64,000 bases of DNA. Origin: CAVZCK01 sp963798805. Lineage in GTDB: Bacteria > Pseudomonadota > Alphaproteobacteria > Rhizobiales > Rhodomicrobiaceae. Numbering within the stretch: position 1 is the stretch's first letter; each line of letters begins with the position of its first letter. Shown here piece by piece: positions 13,081 through 22,167 of the stretch. The position numbers were made by a program, and so were the translations under genes. Below the pieces are notes generated by a model. It was not told the origin of the DNA. It did no database searches and was given only the letters and a program-made list of their open reading frames with translations. The DNA lies in the NCBI GenBank assembly GCA_963798805.1, contig CAWCVC010000005.1:394902-458901 (forward strand). Reading direction: 5' to 3'.

Positions 13081-13794
13081 TTAGCAAATCGAGCCGGGGA
13101 CTGACGGGTCGGGAGCCAACAGCCTATACCCGACTCCGGTCTCCGTCAGAACGTATCTCGGCCGTTCGGGGTCTGCCTCGATCTTGTGTCTGAGCTGACG
13201 CACATAGACGCGCAGATATTGAGGATCGGTCAGATTGTCCCACAATTTTCCAAGCAAGAACTTGTGGGTCAGAACCTTGCCAGCGTGCTGGACAAGCAAA
13301 CGCAGGAGCTCATACTCCTTGGGCGAGAGCTTTACCTCCCTCTCACCGACCTTAACGATCCGGCGTACCAGATCAACGGATAGATCACCAACTTTGAAGA
13401 TCGGCCTCTCGCCCTGAACCTGCAGCTGATGCCGCAAGGCGGCGCGCATCCGGGCGAGAAGCTCTGCCATACCGAACGGCTTGGTGACATAATCGTCAGC
13501 GCCCAGATCGAGCGCCTTGACCTTGCCCACCTCATCATCGCGGCTCGACAAAATCACGATCGGCGTCACTTCCCGACGTTCCCGGATCATCTTGAGCAAT
13601 TCGAGCCCGTCGATGTCCGGCAGGCCGAGATCCAGAATGATCAGATCCGGATTCTGCGCGAGCAATTCGAGGCCTATCTTGCCGTTCTGCGCCTCCAGGA
13701 TGTCGCACCCTTGCGTGCTGAGGCCTGTGCGTAAGAGCTTGCGAATTGGCGGCTCATCATCAATGACCAGAACCTTCAATGCACTCGCGGTCAT
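13081..13794 (-). CDS. kdpE: KdpE, OmpR-type response regulator of potassium uptake
   Basis: A 237-residue two-domain regulator. The receiver domain has the acidic pair DDE near the start, phospho-acceptor Asp in LIILDLGLPDIDG, and Lys in DDYVTKPF. The OmpR-type winged helix ends with RVYVRQLRHKIEADPERPRY. Its start overlaps the kdpD stop by 4 bases, so the two are translationally coupled. It should activate the kdp operon under potassium limitation. No binding site could be defined by eye. Confidence 0.95.
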   Translation of the reverse strand: MTASALKVLVIDDEPPIRKLLRTGLSTQGCDILEAQNGKIGLELLAQNPDLIILDLGLPDIDGLELLKMIRERREVTPIVILSSRDDEVGKVKALDLGADDYVTKPFGMAELLARMRAALRHQLQVQGERPIFKVGDLSVDLVRRIVKVGEREVKLSPKEYELLRLLVQHAGKVLTHKFLLGKLWDNLTDPQYLRVYVRQLRHKIEADPERPRYVLTETGVGYRLLAPDPSVPGSIC

Positions 13795-16514
13795 TCGACG
13801 CCACCCGATAATGGCGCCGTCTCGGCATGCAGGAGTAATCGGATCGTAAATATCGCGCCGCTGCGGTCGGTTCGGTTTGCTGCGGTAAGCGTCCCACCCA
13901 TGGCCTCGATGAATCCGCGAGAAATCGCAAGCCCGAGGCCGGTGCCGGCTCGTACCTGGTCGCTCTTGCGGGTTCGATAGAACTTATCGAAAATGCGCTC
14001 CAGATCCGTCGGCGAAATGCCGCTCCCTTCGTCGAGCACTTGTAGACAGACCCCGTTCGGCTCTTGCCAACTCTGGATGCGAATGGTCGTTCCAACCGGA
14101 GCGTATTTGGCCGCGTTATCCAAAAGATTGAACAGCACTTGCTCGAACAGGACCGCATCCAGCTCCAACATCGGTAGATCAGGCGCAAGCTCAAGTTCGA
14201 CCTTGTGCTGAGCCAGAATCCGGGCGCTGCGTTCAAGCGCCGCTCCGACAATCTCTCCAAGATCATAGAGAGAAAAATTCGGAACCACCGCGCCTGTCTC
14301 GAGCTTGGTCATATTCAGAAGGTTGGCAATAAACCGGTTGAGCCGCTCCAATTCGTCGATGATGGTTGTCAGCAGATCCGCTTTTTGAGCATCGGTGAGT
14401 TTGCTTGAAAGGTCGCGCAGTGTTCCGGCCGAGCCGATAACGGATGCAAGCGGCGTTTTAAGATCGTGCGAGATTGAGCTGAGCAACGCCGAACGCAAGC
14501 GTTCCGTCTCGACGGTGCGCTTCACCTGATCCATGTCCTCGACAAGGTGGACCCGCTCAATGGCCAAGGCACTCTGATCGATCAGCGCATCCAGCAGACG
14601 ACGCTCATCTGGCGTAAACAGGGCCCCGGCCTTGTCACTATCAAGGCCAACCACGCCCACAGTCCCACGGCCAGTGCGCATCGGCAGGAAGAGACGCTGA
14701 GCGCCAGGGAGTGTGGCAGAACCACGGCCGGCGGCGCGATTATTCCGCCATGCCCAGTTGGCGGCAGCCAGATCGGATTCATCGAGCGCGTGTTCTGGCG
14801 GATAGCCGGCTTTGACGGCCAGCAATCCGTTCTCCGGCAGAAGCAGGACCACGCGAAGCTTTAGCATGGAGGCGGTCTGGTAAGCCGTGGCCCAGAGCAC
14901 GTCATCGAGCGTGCCGACTCCGGCGAGCTTGCGACTGAAATCATAGAGCGACTGCGTCGTTCGCGCCCGCGCGATCGCAGCGGCGGCCTGAATACTGGCC
15001 CGGGCCGCGACATTGGAGACGATAATCGCCATGATCGTAAAGAACACGACTGCGATGACATTCGTCGGATCGGCGATGTTGAAGGTGTAGTACGGACGGG
15101 TGAAAAAAAAATTATAGCACAGCGCAGAGAGCAGGCTTGCGAATAGAGACGGCAACAGTCCGAAACGCATGGCAACGGCAACGATCGCGGTGAGGAATAT
15201 CAGGTCGACGTTGGCTGTCCCGACCCACGGCCATAAGAGCTCACCGGCGCCCACAGCCATTGCAACGGCAACCACCGTGAATGCGAAAGGTAGAGGATCG
15301 AACACCGGTGGATTCGCGGTGGTAACCGTCTTCCGCGGGATCGGCTCGCTCTCGATCGCATCGCCCGCGACAACGTGAACGCCGATATTGCCGGTGCGCC
15401 GAACCAGGTCATGAACGACGGAGCCATGCAAAATCTCGAACCAACGCGTGCGGGTCGACTTGCCGATGACGATCTGGGTAATGTTGTTTGCCTGCGCAAA
15501 GGCAATCACATCGTCGGCGATACGCCAATTACCGCCAGGTATTGAGGTCGCCTCACCGCCTAAGGTGTGTGCCAGGCGGAGCGTGTCGGCAATACGATCG
15601 CGTTGCTCTTCATCCAATTGAAGGCTACGCCGCGTTTCAACATGCAGCGCGGTCCAAGGAGCATGCAGCCGGTCTGCTATGCGCTTGGCATAGCGTACAA
15701 GACCGGCGGCGCGCCGGTCTTCGTTGACGCAGACAAGGATGCGTTCTCCTGCCGCCCATGGGCCGGGGATTGCGCGGGCGCGCATCTGGGTCAGCAACTG
15801 TTCGTCGACGCGCTCGGCTGTCCGGCGCAAAGCGAGTTCGCGCAAAGCCGTGAGATTGGTCGGAGAGAAATAGTGTTCGAGCGCCCGCCTCGCCTGTTTC
15901 GGGACGTACACTTTGCCTTCCTTGAGGCGCTGGATGAGATCGTCCGGTGTCAGATCGACGAGTTCGATGGCGTCGGCCCGATCAAAGACGAAGTCCGGAA
16001 CCGTCTCGCGCACACGAATGCGCGTTATCTGGGCGACGACGTCGTTGAGGCTTTCGATGTGCTGAATGTTGACGGTCGTATAAACATTGATCCCCGCGCT
16101 CAACAACTCTTCCACGTCGAGGTAGCGCTTCGGATGACGAGAACCAGGCGCATTCGTGTGCGCGAGTTCGTCGACCAGAACGATCTGCGGCCCTCGCGCA
16201 AGTATGGCGTCGAGGTCCATCTCCTCGAGCAAACGCCCTTTGTACTCGCTACTCCGCCTGGGAATGATCTCCAGATTCTCTAATAGGGCTTCGGTTTCTT
16301 TGCGGCCGTGGGTTTCTACCGCTCCGACCACTACATCATAACCATCTCTTTTCCTCGCCTGAGCGTCCAGCAGCATCTCATAGGTCTTGCCGACGCCCGG
16401 AGCCGCGCCGACGAAGATCTTCAGCTTGCCCGTGCGACTCTCTTCCCGCTTCACAACCTCAAGCAGGGCATCCGGCGAAGGTCGCAGATTAGGATCACGC
16501 GGCTCTTCCGGCAT
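13791..16514 (-). CDS. kdpD: KdpD, potassium/turgor-responsive sensor histidine kinase
   Basis: About 907 residues. The KdpD N-terminal ATP-binding sensor has Walker A GAAPGVGKTY. A universal-stress-protein-like domain follows (RTRWFEILHGSVVHDLVRR), then four membrane segments around FAFTVVAVAMAVGAGEL to FFTIMAIIVSNVAA, a GAF-like region, HisKA (SSISHDLKTPLASVIG, phospho-His) and HATPase (DEGSGIS, GTGLGLAISRGF). The ATG at MPEEPRDP was used; a GTG at 16550 could add 12 residues. The downstream end is coupled to kdpE. Confidence 0.95.
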   Translation of the reverse strand: MPEEPRDPNLRPSPDALLEVVKREESRTGKLKIFVGAAPGVGKTYEMLLDAQARKRDGYDVVVGAVETHGRKETEALLENLEIIPRRSSEYKGRLLEEMDLDAILARGPQIVLVDELAHTNAPGSRHPKRYLDVEELLSAGINVYTTVNIQHIESLNDVVAQITRIRVRETVPDFVFDRADAIELVDLTPDDLIQRLKEGKVYVPKQARRALEHYFSPTNLTALRELALRRTAERVDEQLLTQMRARAIPGPWAAGERILVCVNEDRRAAGLVRYAKRIADRLHAPWTALHVETRRSLQLDEEQRDRIADTLRLAHTLGGEATSIPGGNWRIADDVIAFAQANNITQIVIGKSTRTRWFEILHGSVVHDLVRRTGNIGVHVVAGDAIESEPIPRKTVTTANPPVFDPLPFAFTVVAVAMAVGAGELLWPWVGTANVDLIFLTAIVAVAMRFGLLPSLFASLLSALCYNFFFTRPYYTFNIADPTNVIAVVFFTIMAIIVSNVAARASIQAAAAIARARTTQSLYDFSRKLAGVGTLDDVLWATAYQTASMLKLRVVLLLPENGLLAVKAGYPPEHALDESDLAAANWAWRNNRAAGRGSATLPGAQRLFLPMRTGRGTVGVVGLDSDKAGALFTPDERRLLDALIDQSALAIERVHLVEDMDQVKRTVETERLRSALLSSISHDLKTPLASVIGSAGTLRDLSSKLTDAQKADLLTTIIDELERLNRFIANLLNMTKLETGAVVPNFSLYDLGEIVGAALERSARILAQHKVELELAPDLPMLELDAVLFEQVLFNLLDNAAKYAPVGTTIRIQSWQEPNGVCLQVLDEGSGISPTDLERIFDKFYRTRKSDQVRAGTGLGLAISRGFIEAMGGTLTAANRTDRSGAIFTIRLLLHAETAPLSGGVE

Positions 16515-16595
16515 TATGATTTCATCGACGGGATGCTCCCACTGCGGCACAGCATGTTACGATCTCACCGGCACGACCAACATCATGTATATCGC

Positions 16596-17168
16596 CTATT
16601 GCGATGTCCCAAGGCGATCGAGCGCAATGTTGAGTTCGAGAACGTTGACCAAGCGGTCTTGGGTAAAGAACGCGCCCGGCGAGAAAGCGTGGTCCTGGAT
16701 CAGCGCCTCGATTTGTTGACGCGGCAGCCCACGCGCCTGAGCCACGCGGTCGGCCTGGTACAGCGCCGCGTGCTCGCTGATATGTGGGTCCAATCCGCCG
16801 CCCGATGCAGCGGCGAGTTCAGGAGGCAGTGGATTCGCGGCGGTCGCGCCATATTTGGCAATGATCTCTTCCGCGCGCTTTGTCAGATCATCACTTGTCG
16901 GCGACTTATTGCTGCCTGCGGCGCTGGTTGCGTCAAAACCATTCTTTCCCGCGGCGGACGGCCGCGGCCAGAAGTAACGCGGCTGCTCGAATTTCTGGGC
17001 AATCAATCGACTGCCGATGATCTTTCCATCCGCGCTCATTATCATAGAACCGTTCGCCGTGTCAGGGGTCAGGATCTGGGCTATTGCCCAGATCACTGCG
17101 GCGTATCCGACCACGCAAATCAGCATGGTCATGACGACAATACGGATGCTAGCGATCAGCGATTGCAT
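16596..17168 (-). CDS. kdpC: KdpC, accessory subunit of the K+-transporting ATPase
   Basis: A 190-residue subunit with one N-terminal membrane anchor (IASIRIVVMTMLICVVGYA) and a periplasmic domain. SRLIAQKFEQPRYFWPRPSA and the C-terminal NVLELNIALD are family signatures. It stabilises the KdpA-KdpB pair and affects ATP binding. It follows kdpA by 22 bases. Length is normal. Confidence 0.95.
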   Translation of the reverse strand: MQSLIASIRIVVMTMLICVVGYAAVIWAIAQILTPDTANGSMIMSADGKIIGSRLIAQKFEQPRYFWPRPSAAGKNGFDATSAAGSNKSPTSDDLTKRAEEIIAKYGATAANPLPPELAAASGGGLDPHISEHAALYQADRVAQARGLPRQQIEALIQDHAFSPGAFFTQDRLVNVLELNIALDRLGTSQ

Positions 17169-17190
17169 GTGCCTATTCTCCGGCGGAATT

Positions 17191-18873
17191 CTAAATCATG
17201 AACATGAAATGCTCGACGATCGGTCCCAGCGTCGCGGCTGGAAAGAACGTCAGTGCACCGACGATCAGGATCGTCGCAGTTAGCATGGTCGCGAAAGTAC
17301 CGTCCTCCACACCCAGCGTCCCAGCCAATTCAGCGCTCCGCTGCTTCGCGACAAGCGAGCCGACGATCGCGAGCGGAAGAATGATCGGGATGAACCGGGC
17401 TAGCAGCATGACGATGCCGGTTGCGACATTCCAGGGCATGGTGTTGTCGCCCAGCCCTTCGAAGCCCGACCCGTTGTTGGCGCTCGCCGAGCTGAACTCA
17501 TAGAGCATTTCGCTGAACCCGTGCGGACCGACGTTGTTGAGCGTCGCCGTGCCCCAGGGGGTCGCAGCAAAGATGGCGGTGCCGACGAGAATGAAGAAGC
17601 CGTGGGCCAAGAGAGCGAGGATAGCGAACTTGACCTCGCGCGATTCCACCCGCCAGCCCACGTATTCGGGAGTGCGACCGACCATCATACCGGCGATGAA
17701 CACGGCAACCATAATGTACAGGAACATGTTGATCATGCCGACGCCGACACCGCCAAAGGTCTCGTTCAGCCACATACCAATCATCGGAAATAAACCGGTC
17801 ATCGGATTAAGGCTGTCGTGCATGGCGCCGACGGAGCCGTTGCTGGTCGAAGTGGTGATCACCGCCCAGGTCGGTCCCGACGTCGTGCCGAAGCGCAATT
17901 CCTTGCCTTCGAGGTTGCTGACTGTTTGTTCAATCGGAAGATTCTTGAAAGCTTCCGTGGGAGCCTGCTCGAAATAGACGGCGCCGGTAATCTTGGCGAT
18001 TAGCAGCATGAGCATCACGCTAAACACCACCGCAGCATGCCGCATGCGTCCGAGTATCCGGCCGAACATCCACACGCACGCCATCGGAATGAGGATGATG
18101 GACACCATGGCGAGGGCATTCGTCCAAAAATTCGGGTTTTCGAACGGATGGGTGCAATTTGGCCCAAAGAAGCCGCCGCCGTTAGTGCCGAGCTGCTTGA
18201 TCGTCAGAAATGCCGCCACCGGGCCGCGGGCAATCACCTGCTCAACACCCTCCAGCGTGGTCGCGTAAATCGCACCGTCAAAGGTCATCGGCATGCCGCC
18301 GAAAACCATCAGCGCAGCAACAACCAGCGCCACCGGCAGAAAGACCAGAAACGATGCCCGCTGCAAGTCGATGAAGAAGTTCCCGAAGTCCTTGCGTCCG
18401 ACCAAGCCGCGCGCAAGTGCGGCAAGCGCGGCAACGCCGGTTGCGGCAGAGACGAACTGCAGCCACATCAGCGCGCCCAGCTGCGAGAGATAGCTCATCG
18501 TCGACTCGCCGGAATAGTGCTGGAGATTTGTGTTCGAGGTGAACGACGCCGCCGTATTGAAGATAAGGTCTCCGTTGATCGGCCCCATCCCGTCCGGATT
18601 GAGCGGCAGATATTGCTGCAGGGCCATGATGCCGAAGCTCACCACGAACATGGCGACGTTGAAGGCGAGCATCGCAAACATGTAAGCTTTCCAGTCCTGT
18701 GACTTGCGGGTGATCGAGCCCCCGAAAGCCTGGAAAAGACGGGTGAACCGCCCCGCTCGGGCTTCTGATGGATCGGGATCCATAGCCCATTTCATGTAGA
18801 GGCCCAGCGGCCACGAAAGCACGGCGGTGCCGCCTACGATGAACACAACAAATATGATTGCGTCAGTAACCAT
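17191..18873 (-). CDS. kdpA: KdpA, K+-channel-like subunit of the KdpFABC pump
   Basis: A 560-residue polytopic membrane protein of the SKT superfamily that selects and passes K+. Conserved stretches such as TAASFTSNTNLQHYSGEST and QLGTNGGGFFGPNCTHPFEN correspond to selectivity-filter loops. The second reads GPNCTHPFENP where most relatives have NANSAHPFENP, a mild variation. A good GGAG ribosome-binding site precedes the ATG. Here kdpA lies downstream of kdpB, the reverse of the usual A-B-C order. Confidence 0.95.
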   Translation of the reverse strand: MVTDAIIFVVFIVGGTAVLSWPLGLYMKWAMDPDPSEARAGRFTRLFQAFGGSITRKSQDWKAYMFAMLAFNVAMFVVSFGIMALQQYLPLNPDGMGPINGDLIFNTAASFTSNTNLQHYSGESTMSYLSQLGALMWLQFVSAATGVAALAALARGLVGRKDFGNFFIDLQRASFLVFLPVALVVAALMVFGGMPMTFDGAIYATTLEGVEQVIARGPVAAFLTIKQLGTNGGGFFGPNCTHPFENPNFWTNALAMVSIILIPMACVWMFGRILGRMRHAAVVFSVMLMLLIAKITGAVYFEQAPTEAFKNLPIEQTVSNLEGKELRFGTTSGPTWAVITTSTSNGSVGAMHDSLNPMTGLFPMIGMWLNETFGGVGVGMINMFLYIMVAVFIAGMMVGRTPEYVGWRVESREVKFAILALLAHGFFILVGTAIFAATPWGTATLNNVGPHGFSEMLYEFSSASANNGSGFEGLGDNTMPWNVATGIVMLLARFIPIILPLAIVGSLVAKQRSAELAGTLGVEDGTFATMLTATILIVGALTFFPAATLGPIVEHFMFMI

Positions 18874-18903
18874 TGGTCAGCTCCAACATCCCTGGCGGGG
18901 CGT

Positions 18904-18984
18904 TCAAACTCGATCGATGACCGCTGTCATCAATAGCAGCAGGCCGAAGACGGCAATTCCGAGAACCAGATAGATCGTCACCAT
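18904..18984 (-). CDS. 26-residue membrane peptide between kdpB and kdpA (KdpF-like?)
   Basis: The reading frame MVTIYLVLGIAVFGLLLLMT continues AVIDRV and stops. It is one hydrophobic helix with a short charged end, the size and build of KdpF. AAAGG lies 8 bases before the ATG. It starts 17 bases after the kdpB stop and ends 30 bases before kdpA. It lacks the LLRPERF-type ending of typical KdpF, which is present in the separate kdpF at 21332. It could be a second KdpF-like stabiliser tied to the relocated kdpA. Confidence 0.6.
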   Translation of the reverse strand: MVTIYLVLGIAVFGLLLLMTAVIDRV

Positions 18985-19000
18985 GAATGCAACCTTTCGA

Positions 19001-21115
19001 TCAAGCGAGAGACAACGCGGTCACGATCAGATCGATGACCTTGATCCCGATGAACGGCACGATTAGTCCGCCTACGCCGTAGATAAGCAGATTGCGCAGC
19101 AGGACCGCCGGCGCGCCTATTGCCCGGTAGGCGACGCCTTTCAAAGACAGTGGAATGAGCGCGACGATGATCAGCGCGTTGAAAATGATCGCAGAGAGGA
19201 TCGCACTCTGAGGCGTCGCCAGCCGCATGATGTTGAGCGCATCGAGTTGCGGATAAAAGGCGATGAACATTGCCGGGATGATGGCGAAATACTTCGCCAC
19301 ATCGTTGGCGACCGAAAAGGTGGTGAGGGCGCCTCGCGTCATGAGCAGTTGCTTGCCGATCTCCACGATCTCGATCAGTTTGGTCGGATTGGAGTCGAGG
19401 TCGACCATATTGCCGGCTTCGCGGGCGGCCTGCGTGCCGGTGTTCATGGCAACTCCGACATCCGCTTGCGCCAGCGCTGGCGCATCATTGGTGCCATCCC
19501 CACACATAGCTACAAGCTTGCCCTTGGCCTGCTCGTCGCGGATCAGTTTGAGTTTGTCTTCGGGCGTTGCCTGAGCAAGGAAGTCGTCAACGCCTGCTTC
19601 GGCCGCAATCGCGGCTGCAGTCATCGGATTGTCGCCTGTGATCATGATGGTGCGAATGCCCATCCGACGCAGTTGTGCGAAGCGCTCGCGAATACCGCCT
19701 TTGACAATGTCCTTGAGGTGAATGACACCGAGCAGCTTGCCATCTTTGGCGACGGCCAGCGGCGTGCCGCCGGATTTTGCGATTTCCTCCGCGATTGCAT
19801 TAATCTCGCGGACGGTTGCGGAGCTGACCATCGGCTGCGGCGCGCGCATTGCGGCTATCGACCCGCCTATGTTTGACGGCGCGTTGATATAGTTGAGGAT
19901 GGCGTCGACCGCGCCTTTGCGGACCGATGAGCCGTCAACTTCCATCCCGCTCATGCGACTTTGCGCAGTGAACGGGATAAACTTACCGCCAAGCTCGGCA
20001 AGCTCACGTCCGCGGATGCCGTATTTCTCCTTGGCGAGCACCACAATCGAGCGCCCTTCGGGCGTCTCATCGGCAAGCGAGGCAAGTTGCGCGGCATCGG
20101 CCAGCTCCATCTCGCTAATTCTGCGCAGAGGCCTGAACTCGGTCGCCTGACGGTCGCCAAGCGTAATCGTTCCGGTCTTATCAAGAAGAAGCGTGGCGAC
20201 ATCGCCGGATGCTTCGACTGCGCGTCCCGATGTCGCCAGGACATTGAAACGCACAAGCCGGTCCATGCCGGCGATGCCAATCGCCGAGAGAAGCGCGCCG
20301 ATGGTGGTTGGGATGAGAGCAACGAAGAGAGCGACAAGCACGACGATCGAGATGGTCCCGCCGGCATAGGTCGCAAAGCTCGGAATTGTCGCAACCGCGA
20401 GAAGGAAAATGAGGGTGAGACCAGCGAGCAGCACAGTAAGTGCGATCTCATTCGGCGTCTTTTGCCGCTCGGCACCTTCGACCAATCTGATCATGCGATC
20501 GAGGAAGGTTGAGCCCGCCGCTGCCGTGACCCGCACGCAAATCCAGTCGGAGATGACTAGTGTGCCACCTGTGACCGCCGAGCGATCGCCGCCGGACTCG
20601 CGAATGACGGGCGCTGATTCGCCGGTGATCGCCGCCTCGTTGACCGAGGCAATACCTTCAATCACTTCGCCATCGGACGGGATGATATCTCCCGCTTCGA
20701 CAAGCACAATATCGCCAACTTTAACGCTGGTGCTTGGGACGAGTTTATAATCCTTGTTGTCCGGCTCGGTGATCAACTTCGCCTGAGTCTCCGAGCGTTG
20801 TCGCCGCAATGAGTCGGCTTGCGCTTTGCCGCGGCCCTCCGCAACCGCCTCAGCGAGATTCGCGAACAGGATCGTGAACCAGAGCCACAGAATGATTTGG
20901 AAACTGAAACTAAGATTCTCTTTGCCCACCACCAAATCGCGGATAAAGAGAACCGTCGTCAGCACCGCAACGACTTCGACCACGAACATGACAGGATTCT
21001 TGACGAGAGTCCGCGGGTCGAGCTTGGTGAAAGCGGATCGGACCGCCGGCCCCAGAATCTCTGGGTCGATCAGTGTCGAGACCGGCGTTCGTTTATGCAG
21101 GGTCGAAATCTCCAT
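19001..21115 (-). CDS. kdpB: KdpB, P-type ATPase subunit of the K+ pump
   Basis: A 704-residue P1A-type ATPase. It has the phosphorylation motif LLDKTGTITLGDRQA, the actuator-domain ITGESAPVIRE, the nucleotide-binding KDGKLLGVIHLKDIVK region and the hinge MCGDGTNDAPALAQADVGVA. Membrane segments include FVVEVVAVLTTVLFIRD and IFNALIIVALIPLSL. It energises K+ import through KdpA. Length is normal. It is the first large gene of the operon, ahead of kdpA. Confidence 0.96.
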   Translation of the reverse strand: MEISTLHKRTPVSTLIDPEILGPAVRSAFTKLDPRTLVKNPVMFVVEVVAVLTTVLFIRDLVVGKENLSFSFQIILWLWFTILFANLAEAVAEGRGKAQADSLRRQRSETQAKLITEPDNKDYKLVPSTSVKVGDIVLVEAGDIIPSDGEVIEGIASVNEAAITGESAPVIRESGGDRSAVTGGTLVISDWICVRVTAAAGSTFLDRMIRLVEGAERQKTPNEIALTVLLAGLTLIFLLAVATIPSFATYAGGTISIVVLVALFVALIPTTIGALLSAIGIAGMDRLVRFNVLATSGRAVEASGDVATLLLDKTGTITLGDRQATEFRPLRRISEMELADAAQLASLADETPEGRSIVVLAKEKYGIRGRELAELGGKFIPFTAQSRMSGMEVDGSSVRKGAVDAILNYINAPSNIGGSIAAMRAPQPMVSSATVREINAIAEEIAKSGGTPLAVAKDGKLLGVIHLKDIVKGGIRERFAQLRRMGIRTIMITGDNPMTAAAIAAEAGVDDFLAQATPEDKLKLIRDEQAKGKLVAMCGDGTNDAPALAQADVGVAMNTGTQAAREAGNMVDLDSNPTKLIEIVEIGKQLLMTRGALTTFSVANDVAKYFAIIPAMFIAFYPQLDALNIMRLATPQSAILSAIIFNALIIVALIPLSLKGVAYRAIGAPAVLLRNLLIYGVGGLIVPFIGIKVIDLIVTALSLA

Positions 21116-21138
21116 CGATATAACTCCATCGCATCCGG

Positions 21139-21330
21139 TCAGAATGGCTTGTCTGCTTGCAGCACAAGAGGCTCAGTGATCAGGCTATTGATCCACTGGC
21201 ATGGAACGTGGCGGTAGGTTCGTATATCCGTTTTTCGGATTCCTGCGCTCACGAAGCAGCGGTTACAGAGAACAGCGAGCCAGGTGAGGCTTGTGAAATA
21301 AATCGCAATCCGAGTTTCGCGACGCGCCAC
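21139..21330 (-). CDS. possible coupled small ORF between kdpF and kdpB
   Basis: A 63-codon frame whose ATG overlaps the kdpF stop (TAATG), a coupling arrangement. It has one moderately hydrophobic stretch (RIAIYFTSLTWLAVLC). No family is recognised. It occupies the 216-base gap where kdpA would normally follow kdpF, so it may simply be leftover or chance sequence. Low confidence. Confidence 0.25.
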   Translation of the reverse strand: MARRETRIAIYFTSLTWLAVLCNRCFVSAGIRKTDIRTYRHVPCQWINSLITEPLVLQADKPF

Positions 21331-21331
21331 A

Positions 21332-21421
21332 TTAGAACCGGTCAGGCCTTAGCAGGACATAGACGAGGTAAACCAGAAGGCCGGCGGTCACGAGACCGGC
21401 TAGCGTGTAATCGAAAACCAT
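21332..21421 (-). CDS. kdpF: KdpF, small stabilising subunit
   Basis: A 29-residue single-helix peptide MVFDYTLAGLVTAGLLVYLV ending YVLLRPDRF, the classic KdpF pattern. AAGGGGG precedes the ATG. It stabilises KdpABC in the membrane. It is too short for most gene finders. Confidence 0.9.
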   Translation of the reverse strand: MVFDYTLAGLVTAGLLVYLVYVLLRPDRF

Positions 21422-21431
21422 CAGTGCCCCC

Positions 21432-21515
21432 TTAGAGCCGGTCGCAAGCGTGGACGTATCCAATCGACAGCACAAAGAAGCCAAGTCCGACGGCCAGTAG
21501 GATGAGATCAAGCAT
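21432..21515 (-). CDS. 27-residue membrane peptide upstream of kdpF
   Basis: The frame MLDLILLAVGLGFFVLSIGY ends VHACDRL. A single hydrophobic helix is followed by the ACDRL end seen in small proteins that precede kdpF in many Rhizobiales (from memory). AAGGAG lies six bases before this ATG; an ATG two codons upstream overlaps that site. It is the first gene of the kdp operon. The function is unknown, presumably Kdp-associated. Confidence 0.7.
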   Translation of the reverse strand: MLDLILLAVGLGFFVLSIGYVHACDRL

Positions 21516-21584
21516 CTGCATCTCCTTGCGATGCGCAAATCGAACCATTGTATCCGCCCCAAGCGCGAACCCACCTGACGCAGA

Positions 21585-22165
21585 TCAATAGGCGTGCAGT
21601 GGATCTGGGCGCCGCGCAGCGGTGGAATTTGCCGGGGAACAGATAGGTTTTCGAGAGGAGAACAGGGGCGATCTTATAAAATTTTCATATAGAGCTGCCT
21701 CGCGCGGGCGCAGCGCGATGCCACAATGTTTCCATTGGACCAACTGACCGCTCATCGCCATTGCGAGCAATTTCATGGCAGGCACGCTCAGCCAGACCAG
21801 CGCCTCGATGAGCGCCAGGAACATCACCGCCTTGACGGCCACCAATCGCCCTCGCAATGCGATGGGTGTTGGCGCCAGTGGCGGCCGCAATCATGGCGGC
21901 GAGACCGCTTATCCAGACGGGCATCACTGTCGCGCGTGATGTGCGTGCTGCCTCGAGCCGCTGGCGGGCGCGGGAGGCTTGGCTCATCAAGACGCGGCAA
22001 TTGGGGCCACACCCTCCGCGCCTGGCTTCCTCTGTTGCGAGCGTGGACAGGCGGTCGGCTTCGGTTTCAAGCTCGGTAATGAGCCTTTACGCATCGGCAT
22101 AGACGGTCTCCGACCGCAATGGCTCGCTATCTCGAGCAGATCGAAAATCTCTCTGAGGCGCTGAA
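21585..22165 (-). pseudogene. broken gene for a coiled-coil/membrane protein
   Basis: Read on the minus strand, ETVYADA then a TAA, then RLITELETEADRLSTLATEE, RRGGCGPNCRVLMSQASRAR and VMPVWISGLAAMIAA form a coherent helical protein. After one frameshift the text continues as GRLVAVKAVMFLALIEALVW and LSVPAMKLLAMAMSG, a membrane helix. The nonsense codon and frameshift make it non-functional. The 5' end is cut by the neighbouring IS1380 remnant at 22168. No family is recognised. Confidence 0.5.
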
Positions 22166-22167
22166 GT

